The position numbers and the translations under genes are program-made. Source: Pontiella sp. (GTDB lineage: Bacteria; Verrucomicrobiota; Kiritimatiellia; Kiritimatiellales; Pontiellaceae). From it: a DNA stretch of 16,091 nt. The stretch's first letter is position 1, and the number at the start of each line of letters is the position of its first letter. Shown here piece after piece: positions 5,975 through 13,397 of this stretch. The notes under the pieces are model-generated. The model ran no database searches and was not told the DNA's origin. It saw only the letters and a list, made by a program, of their open reading frames with translations. The stretch spans positions 1 to 16,091 of the forward strand of contig JAOZKS010000021.1 of NCBI GenBank assembly GCA_029935255.1. The letters are read 5' to 3'.

Positions 5975-6967
5975 TTGTTGATTTTTCGATTTTCGGATGG
6001 GCTTTTCCCATTGCCCTTCTTAAGAGAACCATCGGAGCCCCCCCCCATCGAAACCTGGCCATCAAAACTCGGAAACCCACCCCCCACCGCTTGGACCATT
6101 GCGGGTTCCGACTCGGGCGGGGGGGCCGGCATTCAGGTCGACCTTAAGGTTATGAATGCATTCGGCGTGCACGGTTGTTCAGTCATCACATCCATCACGG
6201 CGCAGAACTCGCTGGGCGTGCAGTCGATGGAAGCCGTCTCGGCATCGATGGTGCGTGCGCAGCTCGATGCGTTGAAAGAGGATTTACCTCCGGCGGCGAT
6301 CAAGATCGGAATGCTCGGCTCGGCAGCCACCTGTAGAATCCTTGCCGGATTTATGGAATCACCGCTCACCTCTCGCGCGGCAATATTCATCTGTGATCCC
6401 ATCCTTAAATCCACGTCCGGCGCGGAGCTGCTGGATCCCAAGGCGCTCGATATCCTCACCCATGAAATTTTTCCGCATGTTGGAATCCTGACACCCAATC
6501 TTCCAGAGGTTGAAAAAATCACCGGTCGCGCACTCCAAACCATGGAAGCCGCTGCGGAGTCTATTTTGGAAATGGGGGTAAGCTCGGTACTGATCAAAGG
6601 AGGCCATGCGGAAGGGGCTGAATGCCACGATTTCTGGACCGATGGAACGCAATCATTATGGCTTTCGAGCCCGCGTATCGAAACCACCGCCACGCACGGT
6701 ACGGGGTGTATTCTCTCTTCCGCCATCACGGCGGCACTGGCGCATGGGCAGGATATTCCCGAAGCCATCACCACGGCAAAAACCTTCATGAACCAGTGCT
6801 TGAAAGCCCCGTCGAATCTTGGAAAAGGCCGCGGTCCAATGCTTATCGAACCCTTCAGGAACGATCCGCAGGATCGCCCGGTCGGTGTAGGCGGGGTCGG
6901 CGATCCCGCCTACCGTGTCGTAAGGCCGGCAATGGCCGCGCCGACGACGGGGGCATCGTCTACTTGA
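5975..6967 (+). CDS. thiD: Hydroxymethylpyrimidine/phosphomethylpyrimidine kinase
   Basis: ThiD phosphorylates hydroxymethylpyrimidine and its monophosphate to give HMP-pyrophosphate for thiamine synthesis. The ribokinase-fold signatures are clear: TIAGSDSGGGAGIQVDLK (41-58), IKIGMLGS (109-116), DPILKSTSG (141-149), LTPNLPEVEKI (172-182), IKGGH (207-211) and the anion-hole/catalytic THGTGCILSSAI (240-251). The start is uncertain: TGA of the previous gene ends at 5974, and no in-frame ATG exists before the conserved core. The candidates are TTG at 5975, 5978 or 6011, so the protein has a non-ATG start and up to about 40 extra N-terminal residues rich in proline. The C-terminus also carries an unusual tail of about 40 residues after the normal GKGRGPM ending, encoded across two hairpins and into the convergent hexokinase gene. 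The function is firm; both ends are odd. Confidence 0.93.
   Translation: MLIFRFSDGLFPLPFLREPSEPPPIETWPSKLGNPPPTAWTIAGSDSGGGAGIQVDLKVMNAFGVHGCSVITSITAQNSLGVQSMEAVSASMVRAQLDALKEDLPPAAIKIGMLGSAATCRILAGFMESPLTSRAAIFICDPILKSTSGAELLDPKALDILTHEIFPHVGILTPNLPEVEKITGRALQTMEAAAESILEMGVSSVLIKGGHAEGAECHDFWTDGTQSLWLSSPRIETTATHGTGCILSSAITAALAHGQDIPEAITTAKTFMNQCLKAPSNLGKGRGPMLIEPFRNDPQDRPVGVGGVGDPAYRVVRPAMAAPTTGASST
6862..6913. repeat. Two consecutive hairpins at the convergent 3' ends (possible dispersed palindromic element)
   Basis: CGATCC/GGATCG (6862-6867 and 6871-6876, loop GCA) is followed by a 9-bp perfect stem GTAGGCGGG/CCCGCCTAC (6887-6895 and 6905-6913, 9-base loop). The second hairpin contains the hexokinase stop codon and encodes part of ThiD's aberrant tail. 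There is no U-tract. The arrangement resembles REP-like intergenic palindromes that have invaded a gene end. It may also serve as a bidirectional 3'-end structure. Confidence 0.5.
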
Positions 6968-8199
6968 ATGCAACGGATATGCAGTCCGCGTGCATCGAGG
7001 ATCTGTTTGAGGTACGCCTGCACCTGATCGGCCATCTGATAGGTTTTATAGTAGGTTGATCCGTCGATATTGATACATACAGGATGTTGCGGATCCTGCC
7101 CGGCCCCGCATTTCGTTACGGCCGCCGCAATATTCACCGCCGTTAATAGGGAAGCGCGATCAACCACGGCCATGAAGACGCTTTTTATGATTTCCCGGTC
7201 TTGATCGGTGAAGGCCGCCGTGCCCAGCACACCGGCATCGCGCCCGTTATCTGCGGTGAGATTGTCGACATCAATGGTTGAAAGATCCTTCATGATGGAA
7301 AAGGAGGCACCACCCCGATCAGAGAAAACGCCTTCGGATGCCAAAGCTTGAAGGAGCTCCAGCGTGAGTGGACCCATGTAGACTCCTGCAATGAGTTTTT
7401 CGAAAACATGACCGCCGGGTTTTTCGCTGGCTTCGTCCAGTTGAAGATCGAACGGGCCGCGTTTGAACGCGGCAAACCCGCCGGTTTCCGCATTGATGAC
7501 TTGCGAGCCTGCGGCCAGATAGCCATCCAACTTACCAATCCGTTCGTTGCGCTCGACATAGGCGGAATTGGTTCCGGTTCCAAGAATAAACCCGATGTAG
7601 GAGGAGGCATCAAAGCTCTGCCCCTGCGCTAAACCGGCCAGTAGTGCGGCAACGGTGTCGTTCAGCAGCACCACTTTTTTTCCGGTGACCCCTCGCGCGG
7701 CGAGGACTTCTAAAAGCCCGGCTCCAAGATGTTTCCCAACGAGTTCGGGAATTTTGATTTCCTTGGTCCAATGCAGCAGACGGCCGTCAAAATCCGGCAT
7801 GATGCTGGCAGGATAGGAGAAGCAGAAGCCTATGCGTTCAAACTGATCTTTGAGCGGCTCCAGTGCATTCGCGAGCACGGCATAGAAGTCGGCGGCGCTG
7901 ACTTCGTGATCCCGCCCCGGCATGGGCTGTTTGCTGAAACTCGAAATCTGAATCTGGCCCTGTGCATCGAATCGGGCAATACAAATACGCAGGTTGGTTC
8001 CGCCTGCATCGATCACCGCCACCGGGGTATCGAAGGGAACCTTTTCCTGTATGCCCACGTAAGCGGGAATCATCGCCAGCGAGCTGGCATCTCCATTAAG
8101 CCCCTTCTCCATCTCTTCATGAAAACTCTCCAGCAAGGCATCGACTTCATAGGCCTCCGCCGAAACCATTTGTTCTTTTAACCAAACGTTGATATCCAT
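6910..8199 (-). CDS. Hexokinase-family sugar kinase
   Basis: This 429-residue cytoplasmic kinase of the eukaryote-type hexokinase family is predicted to phosphorylate glucose or a related hexose with ATP. The signatures are the phosphate-1 loop VIDAGGTNLR (62-71), the sugar-binding FCFSYPASI (125-133), WTKEI (144-148) with the substrate-contacting lysine, LLNDTVAALLAG (178-189) with catalytic base Asp181, and GFILGTGTNSAYVE (203-216), the second phosphate loop. The length is close to that of one hexokinase unit. The start ATG has AAGGGAAG a few bases upstream. It is the last gene of a four-gene minus-strand run, 12 bases after the DUF481 gene. Its 3' end overlaps thiD convergently by 58 bases. 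Whether glucose is the true substrate cannot be read from the sequence. Bacterial members are known but less common than ROK or Glk kinases. Confidence 0.9.
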   Translation of the reverse strand: MDINVWLKEQMVSAEAYEVDALLESFHEEMEKGLNGDASSLAMIPAYVGIQEKVPFDTPVAVIDAGGTNLRICIARFDAQGQIQISSFSKQPMPGRDHEVSAADFYAVLANALEPLKDQFERIGFCFSYPASIMPDFDGRLLHWTKEIKIPELVGKHLGAGLLEVLAARGVTGKKVVLLNDTVAALLAGLAQGQSFDASSYIGFILGTGTNSAYVERNERIGKLDGYLAAGSQVINAETGGFAAFKRGPFDLQLDEASEKPGGHVFEKLIAGVYMGPLTLELLQALASEGVFSDRGGASFSIMKDLSTIDVDNLTADNGRDAGVLGTAAFTDQDREIIKSVFMAVVDRASLLTAVNIAAAVTKCGAGQDPQHPVCINIDGSTYYKTYQMADQVQAYLKQILDARGLHIRCIQVDDAPVVGAAIAGLTTR

Positions 8200-8211
8200 G
8201 TGCTTCCCTTA

Positions 8212-9519
8212 TTAAAAATCGTAGGCAAGGCTGACGATGAGCTGGTAGTCGTCCTGCTGAGGTAGAATTCCATCCGCACCGCGCTGTGGTTTTTCGATAC
8301 GATCCCAGATAAAGGAAACATCGAGGTCAAGGTCCTTGATCAGGTCGACGGAAATCTTGGTGAGCATGTGGTGGGTATACTGCCCATTATCCTTATTCAA
8401 CCAGCGCAAGCTGTAATCAAAAAGATAGTCGACCGAGCCATTTATTTCGTAGTCAAAAAACGTTCCTGCCGTCATGAAAGGTGAACTGGACGAATCGGAT
8501 TCGCCTGCCTCCACCGAAACAAACTGCTGCTGCTGAAAGCCCGCACCGAGGTTGATGTTCCACTCGGTTCTTGACGTATGCAATAGGTCAAGACCCCCAC
8601 CCATGGATGCCGAATACTGGCCATCAATGTTCGTAAACGGATCTCGATAAAATTCGGCCGCAAGCACCTGCCAGAAAAACTTCCCGGTCAAAAACCGGTC
8701 GTAATAGCCATTCAAACGTTGGTTGTTGGCCGTCTCGACACCGGCATCTCCTGTGCCCGCGTAGCTATAGTTCGATAGATAGTCGGCGTTAAAGCGGGTT
8801 GCCGCCGTACGCCGTTTGGCGTTGGCCATCACGGTGATATCGGTTGTTTCCGTATTCCCGCCACGCACCGTGGCTCCGAACGACACCATGCCGGACCAAT
8901 AGTCGCGCTCCCGCTGCCTTCCTCCAGCAATGGAGATGACCCGTGAACGGGGGATTTTCACCTCATAGTCCTTGCGGCGCAGCACGACCTGATCTTCTTT
9001 GATTTCCAGTACCCCGCGCAGGGTGGCGGTATTGCGCCGACCCTCTTCCTCCTCGATAAACACCGATTTCATCCCACGGGTTCGCAACTGTTTGACATCT
9101 TCAAAATCAAATTCAAGCAGGTCAAGTTCATCGCTATCAAACTCCAGCGTATAGTCGTACAACACCTTGAAGTCGCCTTTCAGCCATTCGCCCGACGTCA
9201 ACTGAAGCCAGTCAAATTCGCTATCTGCGGGTGGCTCGAAGGCCTCCCACGGATCGACGCTCTCGGGGGTCTTCTTCACTTTTTCAGCTTTGGCCTTCTT
9301 TGCCATTTCCGCGACTTCCGCCGCTTCTGCGGCCTCGGTAGCTTCGGTTGATTCCTCCCCCTCCTCAACCACCATGGCTTCCACGGCCTTCGCGGCCTCT
9401 ACGTTATTGGTCGCCATCGTATCATCCACGACCTCCACCGCATTCGTTTCCACTGCAACTTCCGCAAGGGCAACTCCTCCAGCCAAAAGCCAGCAAAATA
9501 TAATTCTCATACGTCTCAT
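8212..9519 (-). CDS. DUF481-family outer-membrane beta-barrel protein
   Basis: This predicted outer-membrane protein has about 435 residues. A start at 9519 (MRRMRII) gives a clean signal peptide (basic start, FCWLLAGGVALA, cleavage near ALA-EVA). An upstream in-frame ATG at 9549 lies inside rlmH and would add ten unhelpful residues. After the signal comes a low-complexity Ala/Glu/Val/Lys-rich segment (about 25-90), then a small domain with repeated LTSGEWLKGDFK and LRGVLEIKEDQVVLRR motifs. The C-terminal 230 residues begin at YWSGMVSFGATVRGGNTETT, the typical DUF481 entry. This part shows alternating aromatic strands (e.g. FLTGKFFWQVLAAEFYRDPF) and ends in a final phenylalanine (LIVSLAYDF), the usual barrel-assembly signal. 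It starts a few bases after the rlmH stop. The function of the family is unknown. Confidence 0.85.
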   Translation of the reverse strand: MRRMRIIFCWLLAGGVALAEVAVETNAVEVVDDTMATNNVEAAKAVEAMVVEEGEESTEATEAAEAAEVAEMAKKAKAEKVKKTPESVDPWEAFEPPADSEFDWLQLTSGEWLKGDFKVLYDYTLEFDSDELDLLEFDFEDVKQLRTRGMKSVFIEEEEGRRNTATLRGVLEIKEDQVVLRRKDYEVKIPRSRVISIAGGRQRERDYWSGMVSFGATVRGGNTETTDITVMANAKRRTAATRFNADYLSNYSYAGTGDAGVETANNQRLNGYYDRFLTGKFFWQVLAAEFYRDPFTNIDGQYSASMGGGLDLLHTSRTEWNINLGAGFQQQQFVSVEAGESDSSSSPFMTAGTFFDYEINGSVDYLFDYSLRWLNKDNGQYTHHMLTKISVDLIKDLDLDVSFIWDRIEKPQRGADGILPQQDDYQLIVSLAYDF

Positions 9520-9523
9520 TCCA

Positions 9524-10006
9524 CTATTCGTTATGATACGGATGCCCATCCACCACCGTTATGGCGCGATAGAGCCCTTCCAACAAAACAATACGCGCAA
9601 CCCCGCCCGCCATCACCAGCGACGAAAGCGCCCAAACTGCATCAGCCCGATCCCGGACCGACTCGGCCAAACCCAGCGCACCACCAATCACCACCACCAT
9701 GCGCCGTTTCCCGGCCAGCGGAAAATCGCCACACCGAGAAGCCTTGATTAAGTCCGCCATTTCCAAGGTCTGGATCTTTTGACCCCGTTCGTCGCAAGCA
9801 ACCAGATAGTCGCCCTCTTTCAGCAACTTAAAAATTCGCGCGGACTCAGCCTGCTTCGTTTGCTCCGGTGTGCGGGAGGAACCTTTTTCAGCCTTATACT
9901 CCACGACCTCGACACCCAAACCTTTCAGCCGTTTTGCATACTCTTCCTGTGCTCCGGCCAACACCTTTGGCTTAATCTTTCCGGGGAGCAGGACATAAAT
10001 CTTCAT
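9524..10006 (-). CDS. rlmH: 23S rRNA (pseudouridine1915-N3)-methyltransferase RlmH
   Basis: RlmH is a small SPOUT (alpha/beta knot) methyltransferase that methylates pseudouridine 1915 in helix 69 of 23S rRNA on assembled ribosomes, using S-adenosylmethionine. The 160-residue length is normal. Conserved elements are the YAKRL segment (23-27), DERGQKIQT (72-80), the SAM-binding knot loop VVIGGALGL (105-113, where many members read GGPxG) and the C-terminal block LLEGLYRAITVVDGHPYHNE (141-160) matching the family ending YRA-x-x-x-HPYH. The start ATG is preceded by the end of the GH43-like gene 15 bases upstream, and the stop lies 4 bases before the DUF481 start, so it sits inside a tightly packed operon. 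The GGPxG to GGALG change and the MAGG in place of the usual TLPH-like segment are slight divergences. Identity is confident. Confidence 0.94.
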   Translation of the reverse strand: MKIYVLLPGKIKPKVLAGAQEEYAKRLKGLGVEVVEYKAEKGSSRTPEQTKQAESARIFKLLKEGDYLVACDERGQKIQTLEMADLIKASRCGDFPLAGKRRMVVVIGGALGLAESVRDRADAVWALSSLVMAGGVARIVLLEGLYRAITVVDGHPYHNE

Positions 10007-10021
10007 GGATGGGTTTATGCC

Positions 10022-12976
10022 CTATTCAGCAGGCAATTCAAAGAGCGTAATCCCATTGAAAAAACAGGGTTGCCCTTCCGTCAGAAGACCCACTTGCGAG
10101 GCGGGCCACACGCCATCGATCGTTAGCATCGGCTGACCGTTGAGTTCGATGATCACTTTGTCCTCGAGCTTGACGCAACGGAAGAAATAGCTCGATTCCA
10201 CCTCGACGCTCACCAGCGTTTCCTGCGGCCGCGAGATGGTATCGGACTCCGTTGTATCGTCGCCGATCATTTCATTGGATCCCAGCGTTTCTCCGGGAAC
10301 ATACGTGCGCTTGTACTCCTTTGTTTTCCTGTCGATCACGATGGACGAAACAATATAAAAGCCAAAGCCAACGTGGTTTCCCTCGACCGGGCGGATTGAT
10401 ACGGGATTGAGACCCCCCCGTTCCTGCGGTCTGGGCTTGGGTTCGTCGGCATCGTTAAACCGGCCATCCTCCCAGAGGATGGGCTCGCGATCGCGATCCA
10501 GCTTGGCGTACCGGATGAGCATGTCGTCCACAGGCGCGAAGAATTCCTGCCGCAGATGTTCATAGTCGCCCTCCAACCAGCGCAGCTCGAATCCGGTTAT
10601 GACCGACTGTGACCGCAAACTGTATACCCATGCAACAATGTCGCGGTAGGAGGTGCTCTTGTCATAGAGATGCCGAAGCGGGATTTTCCGGTTGAGCGAC
10701 TTCGTGACAGGGGCCATCTCCACCCCGTTCCTCTTCCCGGAAACCACCAGTTGCCGTGCGCGCGTATCGATCATGGCCTTGAGATAGTTGTTTGGGTCGA
10801 TGAATACCGGGAATACGCCATACAACCGCTCCTTGCCCTCCTCCAGTTCTTCAGTCTGGGCGTTGACCGTGAATTCGTATTGATTGAGCAGATCCCCTTT
10901 GAACGCGCGACCGGGTTCGGAATGCCGCTTCTGCTCCAGACCGTGCTCCCGATGCTGGCGCCACTCCCCGCCGGGTGGCGTGCCGTCGCCCGCCGACCCC
11001 CAACCGGTAATGTATTCTCCATATTCTTCCCAGCCCACCGTATAGGAGATGCCATCGAACTCGGCAAGCGAGTTCTGGCAATAGAGTCCCGGAACCCCGG
11101 CTCCAGTGAGCTTGGTTATGATGGGTTTGCCGGCAGTAAGCCGGAGGTGGTCGAGTTTTACTTCGAAGTAGCCGCCGTTTTTCACGACGCGCAAGGTGTG
11201 TAGCGGGGCCGCCCCAAAGCTCTGGCCGGGCGGGTTCTCCAGAAACCGAAACCCCTTCGGAAGCTTAACGCGTTTGGGAGCAAGGCTGCCCGGCTCAATC
11301 CAATACGACCACGTGCGCGCCTCCGGTTGAATGCTGATCATCAAGTCGTGCTTCCCATCGCTATAGGCCACAACACCCGCACCGCCTTTTCCCGCCTTGG
11401 GGAAACGGATTTGGGTTTCAAATAGATAGTTGACGGCCGGGTCTTTCCGAAGATAAGCCTTCGCCTCCCCTTTTGTTTCACTTTGCCGCAACATTCCATC
11501 GACGGGCACCCACCCACCCCCTTCGAACAACCACCGATTCGTCCATTCCACCGCTTCATCCTCGGGGAACGTATCGGCAAAAGTGGGTCGCGCGGGCGGA
11601 GGGTGGTAGCCCGGCGTGTGGGTGGTGGTGGGGCCGTCAATCACCATTTCGTCGTCATAGAAAAAGACCCGGTCGAGCCCTGTCCCGAAAATACCATTCC
11701 AATACGCACGGTAGGTCACCCATTTTTCAAAGCCGTTCGGCCCCTCCAAAATACGCGGAGCATCGAGGCCGTAGACCGTGGACTCGACCGGAAGCTCGCC
11801 GGCATCGAACAAACCGAAGTCCAGGAACCTGAACCCGGCCTGCGGTCGCGCAAGCGCCTGCACCGCCAGTACGTTATCCTGCGGGCGGAAGAGGCCTTCC
11901 GCAACTTTGGTGAGGTCGAAATTGCTATACGCCAAGGACGGTTCGGAAGATTCATAGACTTTTTTCCCGTTCAGGAAAACCTGTACCGCTCCCTCATGGC
12001 GAAGATTAAGCAACGGCGTTTTCGGAATTCCTGAAGTCAGATCAAATTTGCGCCGAACCCAGATCTCGCCAGAGGTCCACTTGGTCCGGCAGGCATGGAT
12101 CTGTGCCTCACCATCTTCGAACGGAAAGCCAAACCCGCCTTCGCCCGTGCGCCAACCCGCCGTTGTGAACTCAGGTCTTGCCCAACCCTCAGCGGGGCTG
12201 TTCAGGGTATATCGCCCCTCCCATTCGGTATATTCGCCAGACGGTAGCAACGTGGTGTAGGTGCGGGCCAGACGTTCCGCATTCCGCCCCAGGACAGGTT
12301 CGGCAAGCTTATCAGGATTTTCTAACCGAATGGGGTTTTCATTCATGGCCACACCGATTTCCCGCAAGCCAGTACGGGGGCCTGGATGGTTGGCGGCGTA
12401 GAGCAGGTAGTAGTTTCCGCGATAGCCAAAAATTTCCGGCTCGCCCAAATCGGCGCTATCGAGCGAATCCCACATCCCGCGGCGACCATCGAGCAACCGC
12501 TTCGGGCGATCCCCGTTTTTCCACGGCGCGCCATAGCGTTGCATCCAGACTTCACCCTCCCGCTTGCTACCCACTCGCCGGTTGACGGAAAACAGCTCTC
12601 CACCCGGAGCCTGGAATACCCGTAAATCCACGCCGGAAGGCCCCGACCGCTTGAGCGTGGAGTATGGGCCTTTCGGGTTGGCCGCAACGGCATAGCCCTT
12701 CCCCTGCACATAGAGATAAAACAACCCATTGCGGTAAAGAAATTCGTAAGGCCCAGCCACCTCCGGACCAAACACAGGATCGGGGCTCTGCCAATCGATC
12801 AGGTTCTCCGAGCTCAGCATCACTCCATTCGTTTGAGCCGCCATGCCATAGTACATGCCATTGTAGCGCACCATCGAACCCTCCAACGGATGCTGCAACG
12901 GATTATCCACCCCGAAACACGCGACCGAAACCCACAGCGCCACGGCGCAACCACAAACTGCTCTCCTGAAATCCAT
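10022..12976 (-). CDS. Large secreted GH43-like multidomain protein
   Basis: This exported protein has about 984 residues. The ATG at 12976 gives a good signal peptide (MDFRRAVCGCAVALWVSVACFG, cleavage near ACFG-VDN). The frame opens upstream to 13051, but that stretch is charged and overlaps the riboswitch edge. The first 300 residues look like a five-bladed propeller of GH43/GH117 type: HPLEGSMVRYNGMYYGMAA, then YEFLYRNGLFYLYV, then GEPEIFGYRGNYYLLYAAN. Next comes a beta-sandwich (WTSGEIWVRRKFDLTSGI, then VQVFLNGKKVYES) of the galactose-binding-like kind. Two concanavalin/LamG-like stretches follow, around YLFETQIRFPKAGKGGAGVV and near the C-terminus (FFRCVKLEDKVIIELNGQPM). A polysaccharide-related role is likely. 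The usual first catalytic Asp of GH43 is not evident (the start of the blade reads HPLEG), so activity is unproven. It heads the minus-strand run with rlmH. Confidence 0.78.
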   Translation of the reverse strand: MDFRRAVCGCAVALWVSVACFGVDNPLQHPLEGSMVRYNGMYYGMAAQTNGVMLSSENLIDWQSPDPVFGPEVAGPYEFLYRNGLFYLYVQGKGYAVAANPKGPYSTLKRSGPSGVDLRVFQAPGGELFSVNRRVGSKREGEVWMQRYGAPWKNGDRPKRLLDGRRGMWDSLDSADLGEPEIFGYRGNYYLLYAANHPGPRTGLREIGVAMNENPIRLENPDKLAEPVLGRNAERLARTYTTLLPSGEYTEWEGRYTLNSPAEGWARPEFTTAGWRTGEGGFGFPFEDGEAQIHACRTKWTSGEIWVRRKFDLTSGIPKTPLLNLRHEGAVQVFLNGKKVYESSEPSLAYSNFDLTKVAEGLFRPQDNVLAVQALARPQAGFRFLDFGLFDAGELPVESTVYGLDAPRILEGPNGFEKWVTYRAYWNGIFGTGLDRVFFYDDEMVIDGPTTTHTPGYHPPPARPTFADTFPEDEAVEWTNRWLFEGGGWVPVDGMLRQSETKGEAKAYLRKDPAVNYLFETQIRFPKAGKGGAGVVAYSDGKHDLMISIQPEARTWSYWIEPGSLAPKRVKLPKGFRFLENPPGQSFGAAPLHTLRVVKNGGYFEVKLDHLRLTAGKPIITKLTGAGVPGLYCQNSLAEFDGISYTVGWEEYGEYITGWGSAGDGTPPGGEWRQHREHGLEQKRHSEPGRAFKGDLLNQYEFTVNAQTEELEEGKERLYGVFPVFIDPNNYLKAMIDTRARQLVVSGKRNGVEMAPVTKSLNRKIPLRHLYDKSTSYRDIVAWVYSLRSQSVITGFELRWLEGDYEHLRQEFFAPVDDMLIRYAKLDRDREPILWEDGRFNDADEPKPRPQERGGLNPVSIRPVEGNHVGFGFYIVSSIVIDRKTKEYKRTYVPGETLGSNEMIGDDTTESDTISRPQETLVSVEVESSYFFRCVKLEDKVIIELNGQPMLTIDGVWPASQVGLLTEGQPCFFNGITLFELPAE

Positions 12977-13050
12977 GGTGCGATTATCCAACACCTCTCC
13001 CCTATTTTCCAGCTTTACTTCAACCCCCCGCGCTGGCAACCTCTGCGCCA

Positions 13051-13143
13051 AGTCACCCGGGGTGCCTTTTCCTGAAGAAAAGTGCTGAGATTATACCCGT
13101 TGAACCTGATCCGGATCATACCGGCGCAAGGGAGCGTTGAAAC
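13051..13143 (+). ncRNA. TPP riboswitch (THI element)
   Basis: The conserved aptamer core is unmistakable: GGGGTGCC at 13059-13066, a P3 hairpin CTTTTC/GAAAAG, CTGAGA at 13085-13090 (pyrimidine-binding), ACCCGTTGAACCTGATCCGG at 13095-13114 and the closing CCGGCGCAAGGGA ending near 13133. It precedes thiSGH. Its 3' strand (13131-13142) can pair instead with 13147-13159 to form an antiterminator: TTGAAA with TTTCAA, then CG with CG, then GGAG with the bases TTCC (one G-U, one bulge). Binding of thiamine pyrophosphate would release the downstream terminator and shut the operon off. Confidence 0.97.
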
Positions 13144-13150
13144 TGTTTTC

Positions 13151-13182
13151 AAGCGTTCCAGGGTTTCCCGGGGCGCTTTTTT
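13151..13182 (+). terminator. Riboswitch-controlled intrinsic terminator
   Basis: AAGCGTTCC (13151-13159) pairs with GGGGCGCTT (13170-13178), with inner GG/CC pairs, and is followed by TTTTTT at 13177-13182. The 5' arm is shared with the antiterminator described for the riboswitch, giving a mutually exclusive on/off switch 14 bases before the thiS start. Confidence 0.9.
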
Positions 13183-13195
13183 ATTGGAGAACATA

Positions 13196-13396
13196 ATGAA
13201 ACTAACCGTAAACGGCGAATCGCACGAACACCAGGATGGCGGCTCCGCCGATGCCCTGCTCGACGAGCTCGGCGCAAACAAAGAGCACACCGCCCTGATG
13301 GTCAACGGCGAAGTGATCCCAGCCAAAGAATGGGAAACCACAACCCTAAAAGAAAACGACGAAATCGAAATGCTCGTCTTCGTCGGAGGTGGATAA
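13196..13396 (+). CDS. thiS: Sulfur carrier protein ThiS
   Basis: ThiS is the ubiquitin-like sulfur carrier whose C-terminal glycine is thiocarboxylated and donates sulfur to the thiazole made by ThiG. The 66-residue protein begins MKLTVNGESHEHQDGGSADA and has the beta-grasp pattern ALMVNGEVIPAKEWETTTL. It ends in EIEMLVFVGGG, the diagnostic tail with the essential C-terminal Gly-Gly. The ATG has GGAG at 13186-13189. The frame is open further upstream into the riboswitch, but only this start fits the family. It lies directly downstream of the riboswitch terminator and is followed by thiG with a one-base gap, so the two are coupled. No thiF adenylyltransferase is present in this window and must be supplied elsewhere. 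Confidence 0.95.
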   Translation: MKLTVNGESHEHQDGGSADALLDELGANKEHTALMVNGEVIPAKEWETTTLKENDEIEMLVFVGGG

Positions 13397-13397
13397 A

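Noticed and set aside
6133..6789. 218-residue minus-strand frame inside thiD
   Set aside because: Opposite-strand shadow; thiD motifs on the plus strand are complete.
9290..9751. Ser/Ala-rich plus-strand frame opposite DUF481 and rlmH
   Set aside because: Mirror of the Ala/Glu-rich coding region; no start context and two well-supported genes on the other strand.
12977..13051. Upstream start of the GH43-like gene at 13051
   Set aside because: It would put a charged segment before the signal peptide; the ATG at 12976 gives a standard export signal.
13082..13195. Upstream extension of thiS through the riboswitch
   Set aside because: The aptamer and terminator occupy this stretch, and the ThiS fold begins at MKLTVNG.
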